From NCBI GenBank assembly GCA_004431415.1, contig QPMI01000068.1, forward strand, positions 62,001 to 126,000: a stretch of DNA of 64,000 nt, read 5' to 3'. The notes under the pieces are model-generated. The model made no database searches and was not told where the DNA came from. It worked only from the letters and a program-made list of their open reading frames with translations. Below are positions 41,183 through 51,269 of this stretch, one piece after another. The DNA is from Cyanophora paradoxa. Taxonomy: Eukaryota; Glaucocystophyceae; Cyanophorales; Cyanophoraceae. The position numbers were made by a program, and so were the translations under genes. Every line of letters starts with the position of its first letter. Within the stretch, counting starts at the first letter, position 1.

Positions 41183-41426
41183 TACCGTACCGTAGACGAC
41201 TTAAATACTGCGCCACATATTACCGCGTTCTAAAATTTCGGCGCCGGTATGCGCTTTACCGCGCTACCAAATTACCGCGTTCCATCGTCTTCGAAAATGT
41301 ATTATTTGTTAGCAAAGGGGGTAATACTGCGCTACCAAATTACTGCGTTCTAAAAATTTTGAGCGCGGTAATTTGGCAGCGCGGTATTTAAGTCAGCGCG
41401 GTATATAAGTCGTCTACGGTAGTACC
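41183..41426. mobile_element. MITE-like inverted-repeat element in host DNA
   Basis: Left arm TACCGTAGACGACTTAAATA (41188-41207) faces right arm TATATAAGTCGTCTACGGTA (41402-41421), about 18 of 20 complementary. Inside, shorter inverted words (TGCGCTACCAAATTACTGCG and GGTAATTTGGCAGCGCGGTA) continue the symmetry. No ORF. A non-autonomous palindromic transposon is likely, but no target duplication is clear. Confidence 0.5.
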
Positions 41427-41850
41427 GGAGCGCTAGCTTGCCTGCGCACACTGTAACAGCCTGGCCCAGTGGCAGGCGGCACAGTGCGCAGTACCGGCGC
41501 CCGTCACTGTCAGCCGCTCGATCGATCAGAATAATCAGATGCGGATGCGCATGAGCCGGGCGCGGCCCAGCGCCGACGGGAGAGTCACAGACTCACAATG
41601 TGGCTGCCCGGAGTGCCGGAGAGTCACTGTGGCTACCCTGAGTCCGGACCGTGACTCCGGATCCAGCACCGCCGGCGCCGCAGTCCGCCGGCCGGCCCGG
41701 CGGCACTGCGCATGCCCTGCGGCCGCCGGCCGCACTGCTTGTGCGACGGTACTGTAGTACGTAGTACACTGTAGTACCGTAGTACGCGAGGGTGCGCAGA
41801 CCGTCGGACAGTTCGCAGTTCCGAAGTTCGCAGCAGCAGCAGCAGCAGAG

Positions 41851-43054
41851 ATGTCGCGCGGTAGGACCGATATGCCGCTGAGCCAGCCCGTCGTCGAGGA
41901 ACTCCAAGTTATTCTCAGCAATGCGAAGTCACTTCTCCACGCCTGTGCCACGGACACACTCACTGATCTCCAGAACGCCGTCGCCAGCATGACCATCGCG
42001 ATCACTCACGAGCTGGGACAGCGTGCCGACGCGGTTAAAGCTGCTGAGGAAGCCGATGAGGACGTCCAGGATCTTCTGGTGAGCGGCGAATTCGCTTACA
42101 TACATTCATATTCATATAAATACGCGCAGAGCTCCATGGCCATCACGTACAAGCTGAAGAAGAAGCCGCTGCCGCCAGTGCCAAGCGCCAAGCCGGTGCG
42201 CCGCGGCGTCGCGTTGTATATATATATATGTATGAACACGAACATGAATATATATATGAATCGATCGCGAATACGCAGGCCACGCCCAAGCCCACGCCCA
42301 AGCCCACGGCCAAGCCCACGCCCAAGCCTGCGCCCAAGCCCGCCTCCGAGGATGAGGTTCGCAACCGTTTATATATACATATATAATGCGTACAAGCGAC
42401 GCCGCGACGCTTCAGGACGAGGAGGAGGAGCCGGAGCCGACGCCGACGCCCAAGAAGAAGGCGTCCGCGCCCAAGAAGGCGCCTGCGCCCGCCCCCGAGG
42501 TTCGATAATTGCGAGTAATTACGATGCGTAAATTTATGATCAAACAGAGCGATCCGGAGGAGGACGAGGAGGGGGAGGCCGTTAACGTTGGCGGCGACGT
42601 GAGTTCATATATTCTATAATTATCGTCGCGAGCAAATCGCTTTGGCAGTCGTCGGCAATCGTAGACGTGGTCGTCCAGGGTGCTGACAACAAGAAGTCCA
42701 TCGTCAAGGCGGTGCCAGCGTGGGCTCTGCTCGACCTCAACACGAATGCGAAGAAGATCACCGAGGACAAAGTCACCGTGCGCTCATTTCGATTTATAGA
42801 TCCAATATGCCCAGTTGCGATTGCGAGTTGAATATTTCTAATAATTATGTCAGCTGCTCAAAAACAAGATTCCTGGGTTCGAAACCATCAACAAGCGCTC
42901 AGCTATCAAGACTCTCGCCTCAGCGGGCAACGGCATGAAGAAGGCCTTCTGGGACACGACAGCCCACAATCCGAAGCCATTCTTCTGGTTCAAAGTTGAC
43001 GGCGGCGTGATTGTCAGCGCCACGAAGGCGGATTTCCGCAGCTGCGTTGTCTGA
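41851..43054 (+). CDS. Host gene with seven exons, PK-rich protein with conserved-looking C-terminal domain
   Basis: Exons 41851-42078, 42130-42195, 42279-42356, 42416-42499, 42548-42598, 42649-42777 and 42854-43054 join into 278 codons ending TGA. Introns are 51, 83, 59, 48, 50 and 76 nt, GT...CAG and AT-rich, all phase 0. The protein has an N-terminal helical part (VVEELQVILSNAKSLLHACA), a middle of P-T-P-K-P and acidic repeats, and a compact C-terminal part (LLKNKIPGFETINKRSAIKT ... KPFFWFKVDGGVIVS). No domain recognised. Probably a nuclear host protein. Confidence 0.75.
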
Positions 43055-43155
43055 ATTCCTTCGACAGCCATTGTGGCGTTCGACAGTCGCGATGTGCGAT
43101 TTTGAATTAATTAAAGACTGTGATGAGCATTCACTATTTACATACGAGAGAGAGT

Positions 43156-43258
43156 GTTGAGGGTGTTGAGAGTGTTGAGGGTTATATGTAAAAATTCCCG
43201 CGAGAGGGGATTTTCATAAGAAAGTTTACAAACAACCCTCAACACCCTCAACACCCCC
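43156..43258. repeat. Inverted-repeat module with conserved core (B3 copy)
   Basis: Arms 43162-43183 and 43234-43255 are complementary with one mismatch (GGTGTTGAGAGTGTTGAGGG plus TT). The 50-bp core, on the minus strand GTTTGTAAACTTTCTTATG... to ...GGGAATTTTTACATAT, matches the B2 core. The arms differ in sequence from the B2 arms, yet pair with each other. It lies between host gene 41851-43054 and the B3 palindrome. Confidence 0.8.
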
Positions 43259-43334
43259 TGCTGGTGCCAAAAAGACATGATTAATACCCTAAGACCTGAA
43301 ATAAATGCTTACTACCCTAGTACCTGAAACGCGC

Positions 43335-43409
43335 ACACATAGGGATACCCCTGATCCAAGCCCTCCGGCCTTCGGCCTACAGGCTTGGATCAGGGGTATC
43401 CCTATGTGT
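43335..43409. repeat. Perfect 28-bp palindrome with 19-nt loop at the B3 edge
   Basis: Arms 43335-43362 and 43382-43409 are exact reverse complements (starting ACACATAGGGATACCCC). The loop holds a nested GGCC-TTC-GGCC hairpin. The arm sequence resembles the 3' end of the small basic gene at 34496 (CACACATAGGGAT encodes its P-Y-V-stop on the minus strand). The fibre gene begins directly after the right arm, lacking its first six codons. Confidence 0.85.
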
Positions 43410-45389
43410 AGCAAATTTACAAACCATAACAGGTAGTGGTAAAGGAAACACTAAACATGTAAACTTTGATAATATCACCATTAAAGGGTCGGCGTCAATT
43501 GATCAGAGCGCCGATAAACCCAGTAAGACGCATCCCAGAATTCATGCTTTAACGGTGAATCAAACAGACCCAGAGAAAGAAGATGTAAGATGTAAGATGT
43601 AACTTAAAGCAAGTGGAACGCATCCCGATATTCCCACACGTTATGATAGCGGACGTTTGGTTTTTAATGTCCAGGATGAGAAGGGAGTTCATCGTAGCGG
43701 TTTGAGAATCTATAATGAAGGATCAAATTCGATAGCACAAATTCCCCAGATATTACAGGTAGCCCCACATGGTGAAGAGAATCAGATTCGCCACACCAAC
43801 AATGTTTACCCAAAGGACATCGTCAACAATTCAAACACTAATGCACTGTTTGGTTTCACTCTTCCACCGGATACTTCCAAAGAAAAGGATTCGATCACAG
43901 TCGACAGTAGTCCCAGTCAACCAGTTGCTATACATTTACATCCCGATCTTGTCGAAATGGATCGCCACCTTTTACCTTTGAAAACAAACACCAAAGACCT
44001 TGGTATTAGAACCCGACAATGGCGAAATATTCATGGTAGTAATGTTTATGCAAATGGGGAGCGGCTCGTTAGTGAAAAGACCATAAGAGAAATCATAGAG
44101 CATTACGGACCTACTCCGGTTCCGTTTCCACTTCCATGGGATCCACCAGATCTTACACCAAAGAAACAACCCGGTAGAGAATATACAGCGGATGAAACAG
44201 TAGCGTTTGGGCAACATTTTGTTAGTTGGGAAAAAGTCCATAATAAACCCGTTTTTAAAGATTACAAACCGCCAGCTGAGGAACTCTTAGCACCAGATAT
44301 TAATGTTATACCTCTCGAACACAAAGAATGTGAAGACGTGGAAGAATTACCCGATGGATTTGATCCTTACCATATGTTATATGATCGTTACCACAACTTT
44401 TACCACATGGATTAGATCAAACAACTTTTACCACATGGATTAGATCAAACATAGATTACGAACAGCCACATATACCAGATGAAGAGTTATTAGCAGACGG
44501 ATTACAGCCGGGATTTTTCGATTTTACCGTAGATTGGAGGGATATTATTAACAAACCCGACACATTCCCACCAGATCCCCACGAACACGAATGGGATGAC
44601 ATTCTAAACAAACCGGAAAGATTTCCTCCCACAGAGCATAGGCACGATTGGGAAGATTTAGATAACATACCTACTGAATTTCCACCAGCAGACCACAGGC
44701 ATAATTGGGACGAAATCGATGAGCAACCTACTTTCGCATCCGCAGGAAATGTATTAACAGATTTCCAACATGGTGTAAGTCTTTATAGAAATATTAACGT
44801 AGAAGAAAGATTACAATTAAATGACCACTACCTTAATCGCATGGGAATAGAAGCAGGAACAGGAATGGAAGCCGAATTATACATTAGACCACCCAGAAGA
44901 GAAGGGATTTTACCAATTAATGGTAATTTTGGTTTGTATGAGACGAAACCCGGAATTTATTTAACAAGCTTCTATTCTGAGGATATCCCGATGACAGATG
45001 TATTACCTCCTATACCGTCGCTTCCATTAGATCCAAATAGTTATGATAACAAAGACGCAGCAATACAAATTAATGTTACAGATGTAAGCGATTTTGACCA
45101 ATCGAGACCAAAATTAGTATTTACTCGGCAGCGTCTTTTACCTAATACTTTTATAGGAGATCGAGATGATTATAGAAGATGTGAGGTAGCATGGATAAAA
45201 ACAAATTATAATGGCGGAGTTGGTGAAGGTTTATTAGAAATCAATCAAAGAGCAAGCGCCAAAAACATACACAATGAAGATATATCGAGAGTGGTAACAG
45301 AGGATTATTTAGAAGAACAGGGATACATTGATGAAGGAGAACTTACTAATATTCTTTCATTATTCGTGATAAAAAATGATACAAACCTT

Positions 45390-45540
45390 ACAGTCACAAG
45401 TAACATTTACACCAGTAATATTTCAGCAAGTAACATTTACACAAGTAACCTATGGGCGAGTAACATTTACACCAGCAACATTTCAGCAAGTAACATTTAC
45501 ACCAGTAACCTTTGGGCAAGTAATCTTTATTCCAGCAACT
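45390..45540 (+). repeat. TSN(I/L) fibre repeats in B3
   Basis: Repeated 21- and 30-bp units encoding S-N-I-Y-T-S-N-I-S-A and S-N-L-W-A. Such short Ser/Asn/hydrophobic repeats suit triple-stranded beta fibres. The related stretch in the B1 fibre lies at 10740-10900. Confidence 0.7.
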
Positions 45541-46650
45541 TAGTCGTCGATTATTTGACTGTGAATATAGAAGCAAACCTTCCACATCATCCTACTTCTA
45601 ATGTTGTTTTAGATTGGATAGCAAACCACACCCATACCAAAGATGAGATTGAGGATTTTGCCCATAGGCACATGTGGAGCGAAATAGATGACCAGCCTAA
45701 GTTTGCTTCGGCAGGAAATATATTAACAGATTTTACAGATGGTGTAAGTCTCTATCAGAGCAATACCATACCTGAAAGGTTACAATTAAATGACTACTAT
45801 GTGAATCGCAAAGGAATAGATGCAGGCACCACAATGGAAGGCGAATTATACATTAGACCCCCCACAAGAATGCAGATGATTGCAGCAGGCGGGAACTTTG
45901 GAGCATTGGACACCAAACCAGGTATCTATCTAACAAGCTACTACGCTGATGACATCCCGATGACAGGAGGTTTAATATCTCTACCATCTGATCCAGTCAA
46001 CTATGATGATAAAGATGCAGCAATACAAATCAATGTTACTGATGTGAGTGATTTGGATTCATCAAGACCGAAATTAATATTCAGCAGAGAGAGACTGTTA
46101 CCAGATGCACTTTTAGGAAATCGAGATGATTACAAGAGATGTGAGGTCGCATGGATAAAAACAAATTATAATGGTGGAGTTGGTGAGGGGGTTTTAGAAA
46201 TCAATCAGAGAGCCTCAGCGAAAAACATTCACAATGAGAATATTTCAAGAGTTGTAACAGAAGATTACCTTCAAGCCCAAAACTACATAGATGAAACAGA
46301 ACTAAATACAATTATTGCAGGTATAAATATTGGTGTGACAGGGGATTACCTTCCTCTCACAGGCGGAATTATTGATGGAACAGTAACGGCATGTAACTTT
46401 TTTGTCCATACTGAATGTAATCAAACCTTTCCTGTGGTTCATCCAGGAGGTGAGTATGTGATACCCGATGATCCAGCTATTATGCCCATTAAGATTGATC
46501 TCCCTTCTGATTATGTGGGAAGGGGTGAACTAAAAACTATTTCATTCACAGGAGATTATAATGATCTCATAAACAAACCCACCGCAGCAAATCTACACCC
46601 TGTTGCATTTTCAGGTAGTTTCCTCGACCTTAATAATAGATCACACACCA

Positions 46651-46950
46651 ATACAAAGGCAGAAATCACAGATTTCGCACACACTCACACCAAGTCCCAA
46701 ATAACAGATTTCGCACACACCCACAGCCGAGCAGATATTACTAATTTTGCTCACACTCATTTTGAATCTGAAATCACAGATTTCGCACATACTCACACAA
46801 AGTCACAGATTACAGATTTTTCACACACTCATGTGAAGAGTGAAATTACAGATTTTGCTCACAATCACACAAAGGCAGAGATTACAGATTTTGCTCACAA
46901 TCACACAAAGGCAGAGATAACAGATTTTGCACACACTCATGATTGGAATA
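46651..46950 (+). repeat. H-x-H fibre repeats in B3
   Basis: 36-bp units encode (F/S)-A-H-(T/N)-H-x-K-x-(Q/E)-I-T-D repeatedly. Each unit carries an H-x-H pair, as in metal-binding phage fibre tips. Family of the 19374-19570 array in B1, but with more varied units. Confidence 0.8.
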
Positions 46951-47592
46951 CAGATATTTATAACAAACCAGCGATTTTCTCGGGCAACTACAATGATTTG
47001 ACCAATAGACCAACTCTTGATCCCTTCACAGCAACCACAATTAGAGCCAACAACACAATGTATGTAGGATCGGGTCAGATTGTAGAGCCAGCAGGACCTA
47101 TGTTTGAAGAAACATGGTTTTTCCACAATTCGCAAAATTACTTTGATAAGACCTTACTCGTTCGTGGAAATGCTTATGCAAGGAATTTCTATGCTATGAA
47201 CCCTTCAAATAATGCGACTATCAGTAGATGCATTACGGAAGCAGATCTTTCAAGTCAACTCAATTCATTTTTTAATGGGAAAATTCAAGCAGGTAAGTAT
47301 GTTTACACTACTCCTGTTTTAAATTACAATAATCTATATGTGTTCAATCTTACTATCTATTTTACCAATGCCTTTGCTTCTCCTCCTGTTGTTACAGCAA
47401 CTGTAAGGCATGAAGGACAAGAACCAAATTATCAAGTAACTCCCGTCGTTTTTACTGTGAACCTGTTGGAGGTTTACAGTAACTATTTCACTTGTGAACT
47501 TTTCACTGATCCATATGCAATGAATAATTCATCCAAAACTGTAACAATCCATTTCATTGCTGTCGCAATTTAACTATTTCGTAAATATAAAG

Positions 47593-48648
47593 ATGACCTC
47601 ATTATTAGAGATCCCAAACTATGAACTTGCAGCCAAATCACTCCATAACACCTCTCATGGAGTAGTCGACTCTACACCCGGAAATATTTGCACTGAAACT
47701 TCAAGCAATACCTCTTTCACAGAGAACAATATACTCAGAGTCAAAGAAATTCGATGTGATCGCAATAATGGTAAGATAAGAACCACAGGTATTATTATCT
47801 CGAATAAAAATCAAGTTCAAGCGGGTCAAGTAGTCCCTGATTCATCAATTTACGATAATACAGGTGGATTTACCACAGCAGAGATAGTTACTTTTGGTAA
47901 CACAAGTAATAATTCCGCTCTTGTGGTTAAGAGTGGAGGAGCATACATTGGTGATGGGGCAAATGTTGCAGGGACTGTTACAGCAAACCAACTAAATGTG
48001 AGTGAGACAAGTTCATTTACAGGAGTGATATCTTTGAATGGTGGTCTCTCAGGAAGTGTCCAATATGGAACTCTCACAGCTACTACAAGATTAAATGCAC
48101 CCGAGATAGATAATGGATCAGATACCAATATGAACTATAAACGAAATGGTATAACGATTTTTTCTCTTGAAAAGATACCTTCCAATTTACAGACACCCAC
48201 TCATTATGAGACTCTGACGCTATCAAACGAAAAGTATTTGAAACGGAATGGTTGCCCAAGGTTTTTTGCCGCAAAGCAATCTCCAAATGGAGCTTTAACT
48301 TTTACTATACCTTCTGGATCTGGTCCAATAACTTCTTATGGGACAGAGTTGGTAGATCAGGGAAATTGCTTTGATCCTACAACAGGCACTTTTACAGCAC
48401 CAATCGCTGGATGTTATAGGTTCTTCTTCTCAATTGGAACTTCGTCGACTATATTCTATTTAATGTTATACACAAATGGAGCAGATACCGGATTGCAAGT
48501 GTATAACCAAGAAAAAGGTGGAGTCACTTGCTATGGACTTGATATTTTAATAAATCTTTCCCAAAATGATTCTATACAACTTTATTATCCTTACTCAACA
48601 TATCCCTCCCGTTTACTTTTTGGTGGAATGCTTGTGAGTTTAACATAA
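47593..48648 (+). CDS. C1q-headed fibre protein 1 (B3)
   Basis: ORF of 351 residues; ATG 47593 lies just after AAATATAAAG. The N-terminal half has R-V-K-E-I-R-C-D-R-N-N-G-K near residues 49-61 and SGGAYIGDG near residue 117, shared with three neighbouring genes. The last 120 residues look like a C1q/TNF-type jelly roll: FDPTTGTFTAPIAGCYRFFF, L-M-L-Y-T-N-G, and closing LFGGMLVSL. Such heads trimerise and bind receptors. Probable virion fibre. Confidence 0.72.
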   Translation: MTSLLEIPNYELAAKSLHNTSHGVVDSTPGNICTETSSNTSFTENNILRVKEIRCDRNNGKIRTTGIIISNKNQVQAGQVVPDSSIYDNTGGFTTAEIVTFGNTSNNSALVVKSGGAYIGDGANVAGTVTANQLNVSETSSFTGVISLNGGLSGSVQYGTLTATTRLNAPEIDNGSDTNMNYKRNGITIFSLEKIPSNLQTPTHYETLTLSNEKYLKRNGCPRFFAAKQSPNGALTFTIPSGSGPITSYGTELVDQGNCFDPTTGTFTAPIAGCYRFFFSIGTSSTIFYLMLYTNGADTGLQVYNQEKGGVTCYGLDILINLSQNDSIQLYYPYSTYPSRLLFGGMLVSLT

Positions 48649-48670
48649 TATTGTCTGTCTAATATAAAGT

Positions 48671-49699
48671 ATGACCACTCAAATAGCAGTTCCTGTTTTC
48701 TGTTACGCAGCCCCAAAAATACATCAACTTAACCACACTGTTACAGATGCAACACCTGGGTTCATTTGCACAGAGACCACAGGAGCCGACTCATTCTCTC
48801 AGAACTCAGTCATAAGATGCAAAGAAATAAGATGTGATAGAAACGGAGGTAAAGTGAGAACCACAGGACTCATTGTATCAAACAAGAACCAAGTTCAATC
48901 AGGTCAGATTGTTTCTGATTTTGCAATATATGACGATGTGGGAGGAGTCACCACACCTAAAATAATAACTTTTGACAACACCATTAATAACTCAGCTCTT
49001 GTTGTAAGAAGTGGAGGTGCATACATAGGAGATGGTGCAAGAATTGATGGAACTCTTACAACTAATCAAGTAAACATTACAGGAACAAGCACATTTACAG
49101 GTTTGGTGACAGCAAATGCTGGTATCTCTATACCTAATCAGTCCCAACAGATAGTCCAAGCATCAACAAAAGTAATTACCCCTGAAATAGATACTGGCTC
49201 AGCCACAAATCTGCTTCTGAAAAGAAATAGCAATACCGTGGTGTCACTTGAATCCAACTGTCTGACAATCAACACACAGAACTATTTAAAATATCATTCC
49301 CAACCACGGTTTTGTGTTCAGCTAAATTATAACCATACAGCAACAAGCGCCACTGCTTTGATAAATTGGGGAATTGTTCATTTAAATCATCCTACAAATC
49401 ATTTTTCAGTTGCAAATGGGAGATTCACCGCACCTGTTTCAGGGCATTACCGTTTTTCAGCTGTTACCTACTCACAAGCCTCAACACTACCCATAGAGCT
49501 AACTCTTCAAGTAAATGATGCGAATCCAAGTGGTGTTGCAATAAATGTAATTGCTTCAAACACTGCTGGATACAAAACCATTTCGCTAAATTGCATTCTC
49601 TATATTGCTGCTAATGAGTATGTAACACTTGTAACAAATACAAATGGAGTTTATACTTCTAAAACAGCATTTTCAGGTGAGCTTATCAGCATTACATAA
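48671..49699 (+). CDS. C1q-headed fibre protein 2 (B3)
   Basis: ORF of 342 residues; ATG 48671 directly follows AATATAAAGT. Shares with the preceding protein the CKEIRCDRNGGKVRTTG and SGGAYIGDGA motifs, while the C-terminal head is more diverged: FSVANGRFTAPVSGHYRFSA ... TAFSGELISI, again a C1q-type pattern. The pair looks like a tandem duplication with head diversification. Confidence 0.72.
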   Translation: MTTQIAVPVFCYAAPKIHQLNHTVTDATPGFICTETTGADSFSQNSVIRCKEIRCDRNGGKVRTTGLIVSNKNQVQSGQIVSDFAIYDDVGGVTTPKIITFDNTINNSALVVRSGGAYIGDGARIDGTLTTNQVNITGTSTFTGLVTANAGISIPNQSQQIVQASTKVITPEIDTGSATNLLLKRNSNTVVSLESNCLTINTQNYLKYHSQPRFCVQLNYNHTATSATALINWGIVHLNHPTNHFSVANGRFTAPVSGHYRFSAVTYSQASTLPIELTLQVNDANPSGVAINVIASNTAGYKTISLNCILYIAANEYVTLVTNTNGVYTSKTAFSGELISIT

Positions 49700-49720
49700 T
49701 TTTCTCATCATTAAATAGGA

Positions 49721-49984
49721 ATGTCAAATATCTACCAAGTGGTTCTCTCAGATACTGAAAAATTGGGAATGGAATATTGCGCTGCTTCTGTTCAGGATTG
49801 GATTGATAATGCTGCCCACAACAGAGCAAGGATTGCAATCGAGGAGATTGTTCAGAAAGAAATTCAGTCTTGCATTTCTGTGGGAGTTCAAATACCAACC
49901 TCAAAGGAAGCGATTGTATTACAGGCGTTCCAAAGAGGAACTGTTATAAAAGCGATTGAGTATAACAATGTCACATTAGAGTAG
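49721..49984 (+). CDS. Hypothetical small helical protein of the fibre cassette (B3)
   Basis: ORF of 87 residues from ATG 49721. Predicted helices (EYCAASVQDWIDNAAHNRAR; AIEEIVQKEI). Located 21 bp after a fibre gene and 38 bp before the next. Phage fibre operons often end with small assembly proteins of this sort, but I do not recognise a family. Confidence 0.5.
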   Translation: MSNIYQVVLSDTEKLGMEYCAASVQDWIDNAAHNRARIAIEEIVQKEIQSCISVGVQIPTSKEAIVLQAFQRGTVIKAIEYNNVTLE

Positions 49985-50022
49985 TGAACATTATTTTTCT
50001 TTCCTTCTTAGTAAAAGAAGCA

Positions 50023-50865
50023 ATGGGCGAATATAATCGTGTGCAATTACCAGTTTACGCTTTGGGATCGCCCGCGGTTCACTTTCGACAACATGAGGTA
50101 GCCGACGAAATCCGCGGTGTGGAATCTACGGAACGCGCTAATTCCGCGAATGCATTCGATAAAAACAGTATGATACGTGTTAAAGAACTACGAGCCGATA
50201 AGAATTCGGGAGTGGTTAAAACGACTCAACTTCTTGTTACAAATGCGAATTTTAACGCGGGTATTGGGCAACCTGATGCATGGGGTGTGGATATTAGAAC
50301 GTTAGATTTTGACGGAGAACGTGCCGCCGCTGTTGTCCGATCAGGAGGCGCTGTTATTGGTGGCGGTTGTCGTGTGTCGGGTATGCTTGCATCCTCCATT
50401 GCCGTCACCGATATTCCCGATACTCTACCTGAGCATGCGGAGAATCCACAACGTATCCGTATGTATACTCCATGTGGAGACTATCCTTACGTGTTTGGAA
50501 TGGTCAGAGTTGGGGTAGATAACGTAAATGCAACACAACCCGATGGAATTATGGGAAATTGGTTACTACCAAATATTGCTATTCCTAAATCTATTGAGTC
50601 TATATGTCGTTCACAAAATGGTATTATCGGACCGGCTTATACTTTCTTTGTTCAGGGAATCTGACGCGGTAGAGGTTGGGTGGAATTCGACAACCAGAAC
50701 CCCGCTACGTTTAATGTTTGGACGACAGAAGTAGGAGGTTACGATATTCTCATTTTCGGAATGCGAACAGATCCAGCCGCTGTGGCGGCTACACGTGGTC
50801 TCAATCCCGATAACAACCTAAATAACTTCTACGATGATCCGTTCCCAGGTGATCCCACACCATAA
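50023..50865 (+). pseudogene. Fibre-cassette paralogue 3 (B3), with an in-frame TGA
   Basis: ATG 50023 (MGEYNRVQLPVYALG). It has the family motifs RVKELRADKNSGVVKTTQLL and SGGAVIGGG. The frame meets TGA at 50662-50664, then continues open and coherent (RGRGWVEFDNQNPATFNVW) to TAA at 50865, so the gene originally had about 280 codons. It may make a 213-residue product or be inactivated. Its paralogue at 50885 shows a related N-terminus. Confidence 0.65.
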
Positions 50866-50884
50866 TTATGTTTTAATATATTAA

Positions 50885-50929
50885 ATGGCGGCACCCGCTC
50901 CACCTGAGCGTATCTTAACAGCGCAACTT
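50885..50929 (+). pseudogene. Fibre-cassette paralogue 4 (B3), 5' end cut by A3
   Basis: ATG 50885 after TTTTAATATATTAA. Fifteen codons (MAAPAPPERILTAQL) precede the A3 terminus. The frame continues at 62401 beyond A3 when one copy of CAACTT is removed. Confidence 0.88.
50924..50929. repeat. Target-site duplication of A3 (left), CAACTT
   Basis: CAACTT abuts the left terminus and recurs at 62395-62400 abutting the right terminus. Six base pairs is the duplication length established for Maverick/Polinton elements. Confidence 0.95.
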
Positions 50930-51120
50930 AGCTGAGCTGTGAGCATTACACCCAAAAATTACCCCAATATAATTTGCCCCTTCAAGCAATATCCGCATGA
51001 TTCCCAGTAACCCAATCCCCAATCTCAGTAAATCTCAGTAAGCCTCAGTCACAATCTATTTTATTTAATCGAAGTTATATCTAAAATCTAATCAATCGAA
51101 GTTATATGCATTACACCCAA
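50930..51120. repeat. Left terminal inverted repeat of A3 (191 bp)
   Basis: Reverse complement of 62204-62394 without a difference that I can find. Holds AATCGAAGTTATAT twice (iteron), CTCAGTAAATCTCAGTAAGC and GCATTACACCC at both outer and inner ends. Part of it recurs in the A1 terminus. Confidence 0.95.
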
Positions 51121-51269
51121 ATTTTACCGCATTTTATTTACGACATTCAGTAACAACGAGAGATTCCCGATGATACACCCAATATACCCATATTTCTCGA
51201 TTGAATCCATAAAAAACAACAAACCATAACTAACACCCGTTACACTTTAAATTTTCCGATTGATTCACA

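Larger units (their letters stand above)
40420..41850. other. Host intergenic region between divergent genes
   Basis: Contains an ATCGAT tract (40465-40506), a GC-rich zone of repeated GTGCCTACT and CCCGGTAGGC words (40510-40850) with a tandem array, an inverted-repeat element (41183-41426), and the (CAG)n-rich leader before ATG 41851. No supported gene; both host promoters should lie here. Confidence 0.6.
43411..47573 (+). pseudogene. Tail-fibre-like protein of B3 (N-terminally damaged)
   Basis: Begins at codon 7 of the B1 fibre (ANLQTI), with no ATG. A deletion with a short repeat insertion at about 43587 (GATGTAAGATGTAAGATGTAA) gives a stop, and a 28-bp tandem duplication at 44397-44450 shifts the frame. 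From about 44450 the frame is open to 47573: FPPxxHRHDW modules, two IEAGT/RPP modules, TSN(I/L)-repeats (45390-45540), eight or nine F-A-H-T-H repeats (46670-46945) and a C-terminal beta domain resembling H-type lectins. Likely receptor-binding fibre, now lacking an intact start. Confidence 0.75.
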
